Below are positions 26,945 through 35,013 of a stretch of 64,000 nt of DNA, in pieces (position 1 is the stretch's first letter; the number at the start of each line of letters is the position of its first letter). The position numbers and the translations under genes were made by a program. Source of the DNA: Bradyrhizobium septentrionale. Lineage in GTDB: Bacteria; Pseudomonadota; Alphaproteobacteria; Rhizobiales; Xanthobacteraceae. Location of the stretch: positions 4,234,501 through 4,298,500 of the forward strand of contig NZ_CP088285.1 of NCBI RefSeq assembly GCF_011516645.4. The letters run 5' to 3'. The notes under the pieces are model-generated. The model saw only the letters and a list, made by a program, of their open reading frames with translations, searched no databases and was not told where the DNA came from.

Positions 26945-27469
26945 ATGCATATGATCAGGTCACTCAACGCGCGATTGGTCGCACGATTCGCGGCTGTCTC
27001 GGCGCTGACGGCACTTTTGGGGGCGTGCAGCAGCTTCAGCCTGCCGTCGTTGTCGTCGAACCCCGAGCCCGGGCCCGTCGAACCGGGGGTGGCCCCGGAG
27101 ATGCCGGCGTCGATCCGCCCCGACGAGATTGTCGGCCGCTGGGGTCTCGCCTCGTTCCAGAATCCCGCCGACCGCGCCCGCACCGAGGCAGCGGCGCGCG
27201 GCCAGTGCAAGCAGCCTTACGTGATCGGCGCCGGCCAGAACGGCGGCGTCATCATGCATCTGGCCGACCAGGCCACCCCGCAGGAACTGCGGCTGAAGGG
27301 TTCCCCCGGCGGCAAGAACTATATCGGCCCGCCCGGACCTGTGCCAGGCGAGCAGGACCGCGAGATCATCTCGTTCGACGGCCGGGTCTTGATCACCCGC
27401 TTCGTCGACAAGGACGCCGCCACCCGCTACGGCAACATGGTCTACGTCCGCTGCGCGCCACGGGCGTAA
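26945..27469 (+). CDS. Putative lipoprotein of unknown function
   Basis: The 174-residue protein has a type II signal peptide with lipobox LLGAC, so lipidation at that cysteine (about residue 28) is expected. A Pro-rich linker follows. The compact domain (about 60-174) contains EIVGRWGLASFQNPADRARTEA, a typical start of small lipocalin-like or AprI/Inh-type domains, and ends with YGNMVYVRC. The start could also be the ATG two codons later. No partner gene is adjacent. Confidence 0.75.
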   Translation: MHMIRSLNARLVARFAAVSALTALLGACSSFSLPSLSSNPEPGPVEPGVAPEMPASIRPDEIVGRWGLASFQNPADRARTEAAARGQCKQPYVIGAGQNGGVIMHLADQATPQELRLKGSPGGKNYIGPPGPVPGEQDREIISFDGRVLITRFVDKDAATRYGNMVYVRCAPRA

Positions 27470-27850
27470 CAGCGGGGCATTCGTTTTATCTCCGGCTAGC
27501 GCCACATCGGCAGTCCGCCTCTCCCCTCGTGGGAGAGGCCGGATTGCATCGCCAGATGCAATCCGGGTGAGGGGTCTCTCTCCGCGAGTTCAACTCTCTC
27601 ATTTGAACTCGTGGAGACAGCCCCCTCATCCGGCGCCTTAGACAAATGGCCCCGACGATATCCACGTCGGGGCCATTCGAGATCATCGGCCACGGGTACA
27701 TCCGCCGGACCATCCGATCATAAGTGTCGCTGATCACGGTACTTGGTCAGGGCCGGATGTGGCAATCGCTCCATCGAGGTAATCACATTCCGTGCGAAAG
27801 CGGCCCGCGGCCGGCTCGCGCTTGCGCCAACCAGAACGCGGCCGGATGTA
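27470..27850. other. Intergenic region with repeat and hairpin
   Basis: No gene is visible in these 381 bases. Bases 27515-27635 hold a dispersed repeat (ctcccctcgtgggagaggcc with ccggattgcatc palindromes); its first part recurs at 32021-32055. Bases 27645-27677 form a perfect 13-bp hairpin, AATGGCCCCGACG/CGTCGGGGCCATT, without a T-run, possibly terminating the lipoprotein transcript. Confidence 0.6.
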
Positions 27851-28264
27851 TCAATTTGTCTTTGCAATCCGATACGTGCCCTTCTTGTGGCCAATGACCT
27901 GACCATTGCCTTCGAAATTGCTCTTAAGAGGTTCGATGGAAATGATGAGTTCGGCTTGGAGCCCTTCGAATTTGCCGGTCCCGCCGGTTATATTGCACTT
28001 GTTGGGTTGCCCCGGCAGGAAATCGCATTGTTCGAATGTTTGATCGCCGTCCTTGTCGACGTAAGTACAGAACCCGCGGACTTCGACAGTCTTCGCCGAC
28101 GTATCTCTGATCCGACTAAACTGGCAGCGTCCACCCATGTTATTGAGCACCGGATTTCCCGCGTCGTTCATTGCTGCCATCGCCTGGTTCAGCAGGTCAA
28201 ACTCTCGACCGCCGCCGATCGGCATCGGCTTCGGTGGCGGGATTGGTGTCGCAGTAAATGTCAC
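27851..28264 (-). CDS. Hypothetical protein with GGTGKF motif, start uncertain
   Basis: The visible frame encodes up to 137 residues from a GTG. It contains four cysteines (GRCQF, GFCTY, EQCDF, NKCNI) and ITGGTGKFEGLQAELIIS, a turn-strand motif seen in small secreted beta-barrel proteins of the allene-oxide-cyclase-like type. No signal peptide is encoded at the proposed start. The frame stays open upstream (AYLKVSVTFTATP) without a good ATG, so the true N terminus may be lost or further upstream. Base composition is more AT-rich than neighbouring core genes. Confidence 0.5.
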   Translation of the reverse strand: MTFTATPIPPPKPMPIGGGREFDLLNQAMAAMNDAGNPVLNNMGGRCQFSRIRDTSAKTVEVRGFCTYVDKDGDQTFEQCDFLPGQPNKCNITGGTGKFEGLQAELIISIEPLKSNFEGNGQVIGHKKGTYRIAKTN

Positions 28265-28474
28265 CGAGACTTTGAGATAAGCAATGGCCGTTGCACGTCG
28301 AGGCCATCAGGTCGGGCACTTCTGCCGCGCCTTCAGGTTCGTTGATGTCGCTGATTACCGCATCCGACGCCGACCCGAAGGCCGGCGTTTTCGTCTGTCT
28401 ATGACGAACTTCAGGGGGCACGAACGAACCTGGCTTGCCGTCTGCCGCCCAAAGTCGTGACCCGCAAACAACTG

Positions 28475-28738
28475 CTACCGCCGCGCTCCGACGCGATTGA
28501 CGCCGCCATTAAAATTGCCGCCCGCGTTATGACGAACCGCAGCACGCGCCACCGGACGAGGCCTGAGCACCACGCCTGCTCTCGCCACGCAACCCACCGG
28601 ATAGCCGACGTACTGGCAATAAATGACGGCCTCAGCCGGCGCCGAACTGAGAGTAACACCTGCAAACCCCAGCACGAGGCTGGCCGCAATTCCCGCAACT
28701 GTCACTGATCTGGTCGAAAAAATGTTCGTCCGACACAT
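28475..28738 (-). CDS. Small exported protein
   Basis: The 87-residue protein MCRTNIFSTRSVTVAGIAAS has a signal peptide cleaved after SAPAEA. The mature part VIYCQYVGYPVGCVARAGVVLRPRP is followed by a basic, glycine-rich tail. The start is chosen because gaggagg lies 5 bases upstream of this ATG; the longer frame has no signal peptide at its end. Two cysteines may form a disulfide. The family is unknown. Confidence 0.6.
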   Translation of the reverse strand: MCRTNIFSTRSVTVAGIAASLVLGFAGVTLSSAPAEAVIYCQYVGYPVGCVARAGVVLRPRPVARAAVRHNAGGNFNGGVNRVGARR

Positions 28739-28938
28739 GGTGATCCTCCTCATCGCACGCGAACCGAAGGTGATGAAGCCGCTGCAGACGCGGCCCAACA
28801 TATCGTCGGTGGCAAAGGATGAGTGATGTTGACATGGATCAACGCCGGGCGCGCGCCCTGGGCCATTCCCGGACTCTTGCATCGCAAGAAGTCCCCCAAA
28901 ATGACGCGCCAATCTAATCGTCCGCCCGGAGGCACTTG

Positions 28939-29583
28939 CTACTTGCAGCCGCGGCAAATCGTAAGCTTGCCCTTTAGCTTGTCATCTTCCCCGGGATCGA
29001 CCGATTGCTGCCCGGAGACACGATCTGCTTCTTGATTAGTGGGCTGCTTTGCCCGGCGCGGCCTGACGGGTCGCGTCGTCCGGCTTGACGTGTCATCATC
29101 GTCGACGATACCGACGCTAAAGCCATCGTAATCGGTGGCCGGCTTGGCCGACGGCGGCGACCTGTCGATCACTTGCGCTGGCGAAACGCTGTCGGACTCT
29201 GGCGGCGTGTGCTCGACAGTGGCAGACCGTGGGGCGGTGGTGTGTGGCGGCACATCTTTAGCGGCTCGGGGCTGTACCGGACCCTTGGCTCCCTTGGCGG
29301 TCGCCGTCGGCGGCGGAACGTCATCCGTCGTCCGTGACGAACCAACATTGCCCTTGGCCGGTGGCGTGGGACTTACGGCAGCCGCCCGCGGCGGGGACAC
29401 GCTGGGTGCCGCCATCGGCGGCCAAACGCTGTTGGTCGCGGCCGGAGATGCCGACCCCTCATTCGACGGAGACGGCGGCGCAAGCGAAAGCGGCTGGGAC
29501 AGCGACGTCTGACATCTCGCGCTGTCGTGTGACCAAACTCCCGCCGCCAATAAACCAAGGGCAAACAGCGTTGCGTTTTTCAT
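28939..29583 (-). CDS. Exported proline/serine-rich protein
   Basis: The 214-residue protein has a signal peptide (MKNATLFALGLLAAGVWSHDSARC). A low-complexity Pro/Ser/Thr/Ala region fills about residues 30-150, followed by an acidic DDDDTSS patch, a basic RPVRPRRAK patch and the C-terminal CRGCK pair. It looks like a cell-wall-spanning or secreted linker protein. No family was recognised. Confidence 0.55.
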   Translation of the reverse strand: MKNATLFALGLLAAGVWSHDSARCQTSLSQPLSLAPPSPSNEGSASPAATNSVWPPMAAPSVSPPRAAAVSPTPPAKGNVGSSRTTDDVPPPTATAKGAKGPVQPRAAKDVPPHTTAPRSATVEHTPPESDSVSPAQVIDRSPPSAKPATDYDGFSVGIVDDDDTSSRTTRPVRPRRAKQPTNQEADRVSGQQSVDPGEDDKLKGKLTICRGCK

Positions 29584-29857
29584 TGCCGTCCTGCAAGTCA
29601 CTTAGACAAAAGAATTGATCGCGTGACTCCTGTAGCCACGCTTCGGCGAAAATTTCCACATCTGACATGGCGATCAAAATTGACGGAAGTGGGGAGTCAG
29701 GGGCGGTTGCATGCGCGCTTCGGTCCGCTTGGGGCTTTCGGCCACCCTCGTTATTGGCCCCAATGTCCGCTTGGGCCAAAACCGGAAGTGACACGCGCCG
29801 CATTCAAAATCGAGGCGTTGTTGCGGGACAAGACGTCGATGATCACTGCATCGACGG

Positions 29858-30739
29858 TCACCATTCGTCGTAGAACCACTCCCTGGGGATTCGAGGCCGC
29901 GCTCTTACGTATGGTGGCTGAGATGTCCGCTCGGGCTTGCGTACGGCCGGAGTCGGCTGTGTCGGAGGCGGTAACGCCTTCTGCTCGGAAACCTTCGCGA
30001 GCGCCCGTTTCATTTCTTCCTGGCTCGCCTTGAGTTCCTCAATGGCTTTGGAGTTCTCGCGGGCCATTTGTTGCTGGTCCGCCTTCAGCTGTTCGATACT
30101 TCGCTCCATATTTGCGAGGTCGCGCGCGATCGTTTGCAGCAACTGCGTCTGATCGGGAAGGGCTGTGTTGGCTGTTGGCGCGGTGTCCTGCGGCGGTGCC
30201 GTTTGCACCGCAGGCGTCGCTTGGGGCGGAGCGGCGTCCGCCGCGGCGACCTGAACGGTGGGTGGAGCGGGCTGCGGCGCAAGCGGCGGATCATCAGGCG
30301 GCAATGATGGAGTTGAGACAAGCTGCGGCGCCCAACGGGCGGCAATCAGCTTGGCTTCCCCACCATAAGACGACTGCAAAGCCAGGGCAGCGATAACGAT
30401 ACATGCTGCCAGCGACAAGCCGGCGAGGGCTCGGAACAGCGGCCTTCCAGGCGGCGATTGCGAGCCAGTTCCGGAAGAGCCAGGTCCGGAAGAGCTAGGT
30501 CCGGAAGAGCTAGGGCTAGGCTCGGAAAAAGCGGGGTTAGGTCCGACCGAAGGCGGGTTAGGGTGCGCCGAAGGTGGGGACGCGGCATCGCGCTCCATTC
30601 TTGCAAGCTGTTCACTCAAACGCGTGAGCTCTTCATCGGCGCGCGCGATCTGCTTGCGGGCTTCCGCGAGTCTTTCGTCGGCGGGCGCGGTCAGGCTATC
30701 GTTCGATTCAACTGGGTTCGGAGTGGGGGTGGAGTTCAC
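29858..30739 (-). CDS. Membrane protein with coiled coils
   Basis: The 293-residue protein has a short N-terminal coiled coil (about 18-52, RLAEARKQIARADEELTRLSEQLARME), a Pro/Ser-rich stretch encoded by 15-bp tandem repeats, and one membrane helix (about 105-122, LAGLSLAACIVIAALAL). A Pro/Ala-rich periplasmic linker and a second coiled coil (about 200-245, QTIARDLANMERSIEQLKADQQQ) follow. The Arg/Pro-rich tail ends EWFYDEW. The architecture suggests a scaffold across the envelope; the function is unknown. Confidence 0.6.
   Translation of the reverse strand: MNSTPTPNPVESNDSLTAPADERLAEARKQIARADEELTRLSEQLARMERDAASPPSAHPNPPSVGPNPAFSEPSPSSSGPSSSGPGSSGTGSQSPPGRPLFRALAGLSLAACIVIAALALQSSYGGEAKLIAARWAPQLVSTPSLPPDDPPLAPQPAPPTVQVAAADAAPPQATPAVQTAPPQDTAPTANTALPDQTQLLQTIARDLANMERSIEQLKADQQQMARENSKAIEELKASQEEMKRALAKVSEQKALPPPTQPTPAVRKPERTSQPPYVRARPRIPREWFYDEW
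30470..30514. repeat. Three 15-bp tandem repeats within a gene
   Basis: tccggaagagcYagg occurs three times in a row (30470-30484, 30485-30499, 30500-30514). It encodes the Ser/Gly/Pro repeat of the membrane protein at 29858-30739. The unit is in frame, so copy-number change would alter linker length without a frameshift. Confidence 0.85.
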
Positions 30740-31077
30740 TGACGTTTCCCTTTCCGTCCAATGTCACCCAAGCGTGCCGATCCGGCTATCCGTTAGGGTC
30801 GATCAGCCCCCCTCAGCACTCCTGTCAGTTTTGTCCAAAGAATGGCCGGATGAAAGCGCGCTTGAGGTCTCGTGACAATAGAGCGGGATACCGGCCCGGG
30901 CCTAATCTAGCCCGGGGGCAGGTGCGCTCGGGGTCACAAGCCGCCGATGACGATCGATCCCGGCGAGTTCTGCCTCGTAGTTGGAAGCCGACGCTTATGA
31001 ATACCCGTCCTGGTCCGTCATGATGATCAAGAGGGCGGCTCAAGGAGCCGCCCTCTTGCGGTGCCGTTGCGCCGACT
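30740..31077. other. Intergenic region upstream of the coiled-coil gene
   Basis: No gene is visible in 338 bases. A 7-bp inverted pair CCCGGGC/GCCCGGG lies near 30896-30920, and the hairpin at 31029-31057 closes the downstream transcript. The promoter of the minus-strand gene at 30739 must lie here but no clear boxes were seen. Confidence 0.4.
31029..31057 (-). terminator. Hairpin downstream of the 31078-31557 gene
   Basis: AAGAGGGCGGCT (31029-31040) and AGCCGCCCTCTT (31046-31057) form a perfect 12-bp stem with a 5-base loop. It lies 20 bases after the stop on the minus strand. The T-run is weak. Confidence 0.7.
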
Positions 31078-31557
31078 TCACTGGCAGACGTACATGTTGC
31101 CGTCGGGCATTTTCGTCATCGTACCGGGCTCGCAGGCGATACCATTGGCGGCCTTGTAGTCTGCCCATCCGGCATAACCGTAATACGGACTGACCCGTTG
31201 ATAGGCTCGTGCCGGATAGTAGGGCTGGCCAAAGCGGGGATCCGTCTGGGCGGCATATGCATCGGTCCAGTTGTTTGTGCCCCAGCCGGAATAGGCCGCC
31301 GTGGTAGCGGCCGCCGTGGCGACCGCCGCCGTAGCGGCGACCCCCGCGCCAACCCCGTATCCATACGCAGCGCGCCGGGTTTGGCGACGCGCAACGCCTG
31401 CGCCGCTCATGGGCGTCAGCGGTCGGCCCACACGCGCCTGGGCGCTTTCGACTGACGCCGAAATGCCGCCCTGCTCAGACCAGGTGATGGAGAACAGTGT
31501 CGCACAAGCGAAAGTCGAGAGCGCAATTGCAGTATTCCTGACGATTCTTTGCGTCAT
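31078..31557 (-). CDS. Exported Ala/Tyr-rich protein
   Basis: The 159-residue protein has an N-terminal signal-like segment (TAIALSTFACATLFSITWSEQ), an Arg-rich stretch, then an alanine-rich segment (GVGAGVAATAAVATAAATTAAY, about 73-95) that may be a second hydrophobic helix. Tyr/Pro-rich sequence follows, and the C-terminal CEPGTMTKMPDGNMYVCQ has two cysteines. The C-terminal motif recurs in many small rhizobial exported proteins. The function is unknown. Confidence 0.6.
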   Translation of the reverse strand: MTQRIVRNTAIALSTFACATLFSITWSEQGGISASVESAQARVGRPLTPMSGAGVARRQTRRAAYGYGVGAGVAATAAVATAAATTAAYSGWGTNNWTDAYAAQTDPRFGQPYYPARAYQRVSPYYGYAGWADYKAANGIACEPGTMTKMPDGNMYVCQ

Positions 31558-31902
31558 TTTCGATCTCCAGCGTTGAGTACTCCAGTGGCTCCCCCCAATC
31601 AGTGATCCGATAACGAGGCGTACGTATCAGCGCGAAAGAAACCCGCCGCTCATCGTTACAGCATCGAAGGCGGCCTCGCGTTCCGGCATCGCTCGAGAGA
31701 AGCCAGCTGCCCTCGTCGGATGCGCGCGGCGAGTGGCCGCGAACCTGTGACCGTGTGCTTGTGGAATTACAAAACCCCGCTCGGGGGCGACCGGATTCAC
31801 TCCGGAAGTCCCATGCAACCGGCACCAAATGTTGGCTTCCGGCATACGCATGACAATTTCCCTCAGACACAGTATGCGTCCGCGACAGCAAACCTGCCAG
31901 TC

Positions 31903-31934
31903 AATTTCCAAGTGTCGCAATTTCCAAGTGTCGC
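31903..31934. repeat. 16-bp perfect tandem duplication
   Basis: aatttccaagtgtcgc occurs twice in direct succession (31903-31918, 31919-31934), then the unit begins a third time with aatt. It lies in the upstream region of the small exported gene at 32174. Confidence 0.9.
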
Positions 31935-32059
31935 AATTGGCACAAACTGCATGCTGTCGTGACAGAGGTTCTGACTGATGTGTCACCTCGCATTCAAATC
32001 CATGCTGCAATGACGGTGCACCTTTCCCCTTGTGGGAGAGGTCGGATCGCATCGGAGAT

Positions 32060-32073
32060 TTGATCTAGGTCAA
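32060..32073 (+). promoter_or_regulatory. FixK/FNR-like box
   Basis: TTGAT-CTAG-GTCAA matches the Crp/Fnr-family consensus TTGAT-N4-ATCAA with one mismatch. In Bradyrhizobium such sites are used by FixK2 for microoxic activation. A transcript starting about 40 bases downstream would leave a leader of about 65 bases before the ATG at 32174. Confidence 0.6.
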
Positions 32074-32173
32074 GGGCGCGAAGCGCACGCGTGGGAGATT
32101 CGGGCCGATCCGCGGTTCGCCGCGATACGCACGTGTTCCGCGGCTTTCCCTCTCTCGAAGAAGGAGAACGCTA

Positions 32174-32485
32174 ATGTTGCGTCGAATTCTCATCGCTTCG
32201 GCAGCCGCAGCCATGCTGCTGGTCACCTTCACTCCCGATGATGCATTCGCCCGACGCGGCGGCGGTATGCGGGCTGGAGGCTTCCACGGCGGTGGCGCTG
32301 TCGCTGCTCGTGGATATCGGGGTGGCGCTGTCGCTGTGCGCGGCGGGCGCTACGGCTATCGCGGCTACGGGGTCGGTGCGGCGGCAGTGGGCGCGGCTGC
32401 AGTCGGCGCAGCTGCGACGGGGGCCTACTACCGCAGCGGCTGCGGCTACGACGCCTACGGCAATTGGGTCTGCCCGAACTACTGA
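32174..32485 (+). CDS. Small glycine-rich exported protein
   Basis: The 103-residue protein starts with a signal peptide (MLRRILIASAAAAMLLVTFTPDDAFA). A Gly/Arg-rich region with repeated GGAVAVRGGRYGYRGYG follows, then an alanine/valine stretch and the C-terminal YRSGCGYDAYGNWVCPNY with two cysteines. Good ribosome site gaaggag. The FixK-like box upstream suggests low-oxygen expression. The function is unknown; it belongs to the same style of small exported proteins as the neighbours on the minus strand. Confidence 0.65.
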   Translation: MLRRILIASAAAAMLLVTFTPDDAFARRGGGMRAGGFHGGGAVAARGYRGGAVAVRGGRYGYRGYGVGAAAVGAAAVGAAATGAYYRSGCGYDAYGNWVCPNY

Positions 32486-32881
32486 GCGGCGCGACGCTCT
32501 GGCCCATGGGTGCTCGAAGCCGATGATGAAGTCATCGGCATGGCTTCCTGTAACTGCAACCACGGATTTTCTCGCGCCAGATACCCTCGACAAGTGCAGT
32601 CGCGCGGGCCCCGCGAAAGGTCGCGGCCTCCAAAGAACCTTGACGACCGATTGCGGAGGGACCGGCCGCCGCCGCTAACGTCTGCTATCGCAGCAAAAGC
32701 GGACATCGGTCTGGACCGCGCGGAGGTCCGAAAATGACCTAATTCGGACGTCTCAGTGGATCAGACATAATTGTTCTTGACTGCGTATGCCGTGCATAGC
32801 GAGGCCGTTAGAACAGAGTTGAAATCGAATGTTGGGGAGAAAAGCTATGCATCCAAAGGGAAGAAGGGTCGCCGCCAGCCC
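32486..32881. other. Intergenic region before the cheZ terminator
   Basis: 396 bases contain only short unsupported frames. Near 32690-32710 the sequence gcagcaaaagcggacatcggt resembles part of a common intergenic repeat. No RNA gene or promoter could be identified. Confidence 0.35.
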
Positions 32882-32919
32882 AAATAAAGACGCCGGCCCG
32901 AAGGCCGGCGTCTTTATTT
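32882..32919 (-). terminator. Very strong bidirectional terminator of cheZ
   Basis: AAATAAAGACGCCGGCC (32882-32898) and GGCCGGCGTCTTTATTT (32903-32919) form a perfect 17-bp stem with a cgaa loop and A/T runs on both sides. It lies 14 bases after the cheZ stop and can act in both directions. Confidence 0.95.
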
Positions 32920-32933
32920 TGATCCGATCAATC

Positions 32934-33710
32934 TCAGTTGAACATCGCGTCGATGTCGTCCTGCGAGGCGTGGCCGGCGTCGCCGTCGAGCTTCGGGCCG
33001 TTGAGCAGGCGGGCGTCGCCCTCGCGGGTGTCGACAACAGGCGGGACGTGCGTCTTGATGGCGTCGACTCCGCCCCAGATGTTCATCATCTCGTTGATGT
33101 GCTGCTCGATGAACTTCATCGTCTGCATCACCTTGTTGATGCGCTGGCCGGTGAGGTCCTGGAAGTTGCAGGCCTCGAAGATCGAGACCACGCGCTCCTG
33201 GATATCCTCGCTGAGCCGCCTCTGCTGGTCGGGGGTGACGTTGTTGGCCAGCGCCGACGCGGCCTGGTCGATCGCCTCGACAGCCTCGAGGATCTGCTGG
33301 GTCGCCTGTTCGGTGCCGCCGACCACGGCGCCGAGCTCGCCATTGACCTTGGCCATCTCCTCGCCGTTGAAGCTCTTGCCGTGCAGCACAGCGATCTCGC
33401 GCTTGGTGCGGCTGATCGCGTCATGGATCAGGTCGAGCTCGACCTTGAGCTTCTCGCATTGTTCGACCTGGGCGCGGTAGGTCTCGAGCATCTTATGCGT
33501 CTCGGCGACCTCGCGGGCGACCACGGCATCGACGCTGTCGGCGGTGCGCTGCGCCGGTGCTGCGGCCATCTGGGCGCGGATCGAGCGAAGCTCAGCCATG
33601 ATCTCGCGATGCATCGGACCGAGGTCGTCGCCGCCGGCGGCCTCCGGCTCCGCCATCACCACTTCGCCCATCGCCTGCTCGACACGAAAACGCTTGCGCT
33701 TCACTGACAT
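32934..33710 (-). CDS. cheZ: CheZ-type protein phosphatase
   Basis: The 258-residue, largely helical protein has the CheZ catalytic-helix motif EACNFQDLTGQRINKVM (about residue 175), containing the conserved Gln that positions water for CheY-P hydrolysis. The C-terminal peptide SQDDIDAMFN is the CheY-docking tail. The N terminus carries a variable basic segment. It dephosphorylates CheY-P to reset the flagellar switch. No other chemotaxis gene is nearby, so it is an orphan locus closed by its own terminator. Confidence 0.88.
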   Translation of the reverse strand: MSVKRKRFRVEQAMGEVVMAEPEAAGGDDLGPMHREIMAELRSIRAQMAAAPAQRTADSVDAVVAREVAETHKMLETYRAQVEQCEKLKVELDLIHDAISRTKREIAVLHGKSFNGEEMAKVNGELGAVVGGTEQATQQILEAVEAIDQAASALANNVTPDQQRRLSEDIQERVVSIFEACNFQDLTGQRINKVMQTMKFIEQHINEMMNIWGGVDAIKTHVPPVVDTREGDARLLNGPKLDGDAGHASQDDIDAMFN

Positions 33711-33997
33711 GATTTCATTCCCGCCCCTTCACTGAGGTCCGTTCTAGCGAGAGGTGATTTAACGTCAGGTTCACGCGGAACAATTTGCGCGCACGGCGCG
33801 CGGCGGCCGCGCTAGCGGCGTTCACGCAAAATAAACGCTACCCGGCAAAACCGCGCGCCATTACCGGGATGGTGAATCGAAACCGCCGATCCGTTTACCA
33901 AACCGATGCGGTTTTCATTGCTTATTGACCACGTGCAACGGCGCAAGTTGGCGCTCTCGCACATCACGTCACGACGAAACCAGTACAGAGTACGTCG

Positions 33998-34804
33998 ATG
34001 TTCACCAAAACCACGCTTGCGCTGCTCGCCGGCGCCTCTTCTCTTATTGCCGTTCCCCATCACGCCATGGCGATCGACGCGGTGTCGTCCGCCGAGCCCA
34101 CCGTGATCTACGCCAACCAGGGCGCACCGCAGCCGCCGATGCGCACCGCCTATGTGCAGCCGCAGCGCTCCAGCATGGGCGGCGGCTTCATCGAATTCCT
34201 GTTCGGCGATGCGCCGTCGTCGCAGGGTTATTCACCGCAGATGTATCAGCAGCAGCCCGGCTATTACGGCAACCGCCAGGGCCTGCCGCCGATGGATCCG
34301 CAGCAGCAGATGATGCGCCAGCAGGAAGAGGCTGCGGGCGATCCGGCGCAGCGTCCGTTCGATCCGCGATATGAAAAACAGCTGGTCGACTATCACGGCA
34401 AGGAAGGCGTCGGCACCATCGTGGTCGATACGCCGAACAAGTTCCTCTATCTGGTGCAGGGCGATGGCCGCGCGATGCGCTACGGCATCGGCGTCGGACG
34501 GCCCGGCTTCACCTGGGCCGGCGTCAAGACGATCTCGGCCAAGAAGGAGTGGCCGGCCTGGACGCCGCCGCCGGAAATGCTGGCGCGCCGCCCCGATCTG
34601 CCGCGGCACATGGAGGGCGGCCCGGAGAATCCGCTCGGCGCACGCGCGATGTATCTCGGCTCCTCGCTGTACCGCATCCACGGCTCCAACGAGCCCTGGA
34701 CCATCGGCACCAACGTGTCGTCGGGCTGCATCCGGATGCGCAACGAGGACGTCATCGACCTCTATGGCCGCGTCAATGTCGGCGCCAAGGTCGTCGTGAT
34801 GTGA
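33998..34804 (+). CDS. L,D-transpeptidase (YkuD domain)
   Basis: The 268-residue protein has a signal peptide (to about residue 25, HHAMA) and a Gln/Pro-rich linker with many PQQ and YY residues (about 45-115). The C-terminal YkuD domain starts near GTIVVDTPNKFLYLVQ, with the active-site HGSNEPWTIGTNVSSGCIRM (His and nucleophilic Cys). These enzymes make 3-3 peptidoglycan cross-links or attach proteins to peptidoglycan in the periplasm. It is divergent from cheZ. Confidence 0.93.
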   Translation: MFTKTTLALLAGASSLIAVPHHAMAIDAVSSAEPTVIYANQGAPQPPMRTAYVQPQRSSMGGGFIEFLFGDAPSSQGYSPQMYQQQPGYYGNRQGLPPMDPQQQMMRQQEEAAGDPAQRPFDPRYEKQLVDYHGKEGVGTIVVDTPNKFLYLVQGDGRAMRYGIGVGRPGFTWAGVKTISAKKEWPAWTPPPEMLARRPDLPRHMEGGPENPLGARAMYLGSSLYRIHGSNEPWTIGTNVSSGCIRMRNEDVIDLYGRVNVGAKVVVM

Positions 34805-34868
34805 GGCGAAGCCATGTACGGCGGTCGCGATCGACGCGCCCGCCGATCTTGATTGTAAGTCATCACGC

Positions 34869-34960
34869 TAGAGCGTTTTCGAGCGGTAGCCAGCCCCGCG
34901 CTGATGCGGGGTGGATACCGGTTCGCGCAAAGCGAACGCGTCAAAGCAAGAATCTTTGGC
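34869..34960. repeat. Dispersed repeat, family B (copy 2)
   Basis: It begins tagagcgttttcgagcggta, includes a cagccccgc...gcggggtg palindrome, then ataccggttcgcgc...gcgaacgcgtcaaagcaag. It shares the gcgttttcgagcg and cgcgtcaaa ends with the other family B copies. Confidence 0.7.
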
Positions 34961-35013
34961 CTCGTTCCGATTCCATCGGAACGGAATTGGCCCTGGCAAA
35001 CGACGGCGCGTCC

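Larger units (their letters stand above)
31558..32173. other. 616-base intergenic region with repeats and regulatory signals
   Basis: Short open frames occur on both strands but lack ribosome sites, domains or rhizobial codon bias, so no gene is called. The region contains a 16-bp tandem repeat (31903-31934), a GTGACA...TGTCAC inverted pair near 31961-31986, a dispersed repeat piece at 32021-32055 and a FixK/FNR-like box at 32060-32073. It is more AT-rich than average and probably serves as the upstream regulatory region of the gene at 32174. Confidence 0.5.

Noticed and set aside
28197..28421. 74-residue frame upstream of the GGTGKF protein, as a frameshifted N terminus
   Set aside because: It overlaps the downstream frame but shows no signal peptide or pattern joining naturally to it, so a frameshifted pseudogene could not be supported.
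30470..30514. Possible CRISPR-like array
   Set aside because: The three units are contiguous 15-bp coding repeats without spacers, and no cas gene is present.
31475..32052. Several 60-140-residue frames in the 31.5-32.1 kb gap
   Set aside because: They overlap each other on both strands, lack ribosome sites and cross repeats and the FixK-like box.
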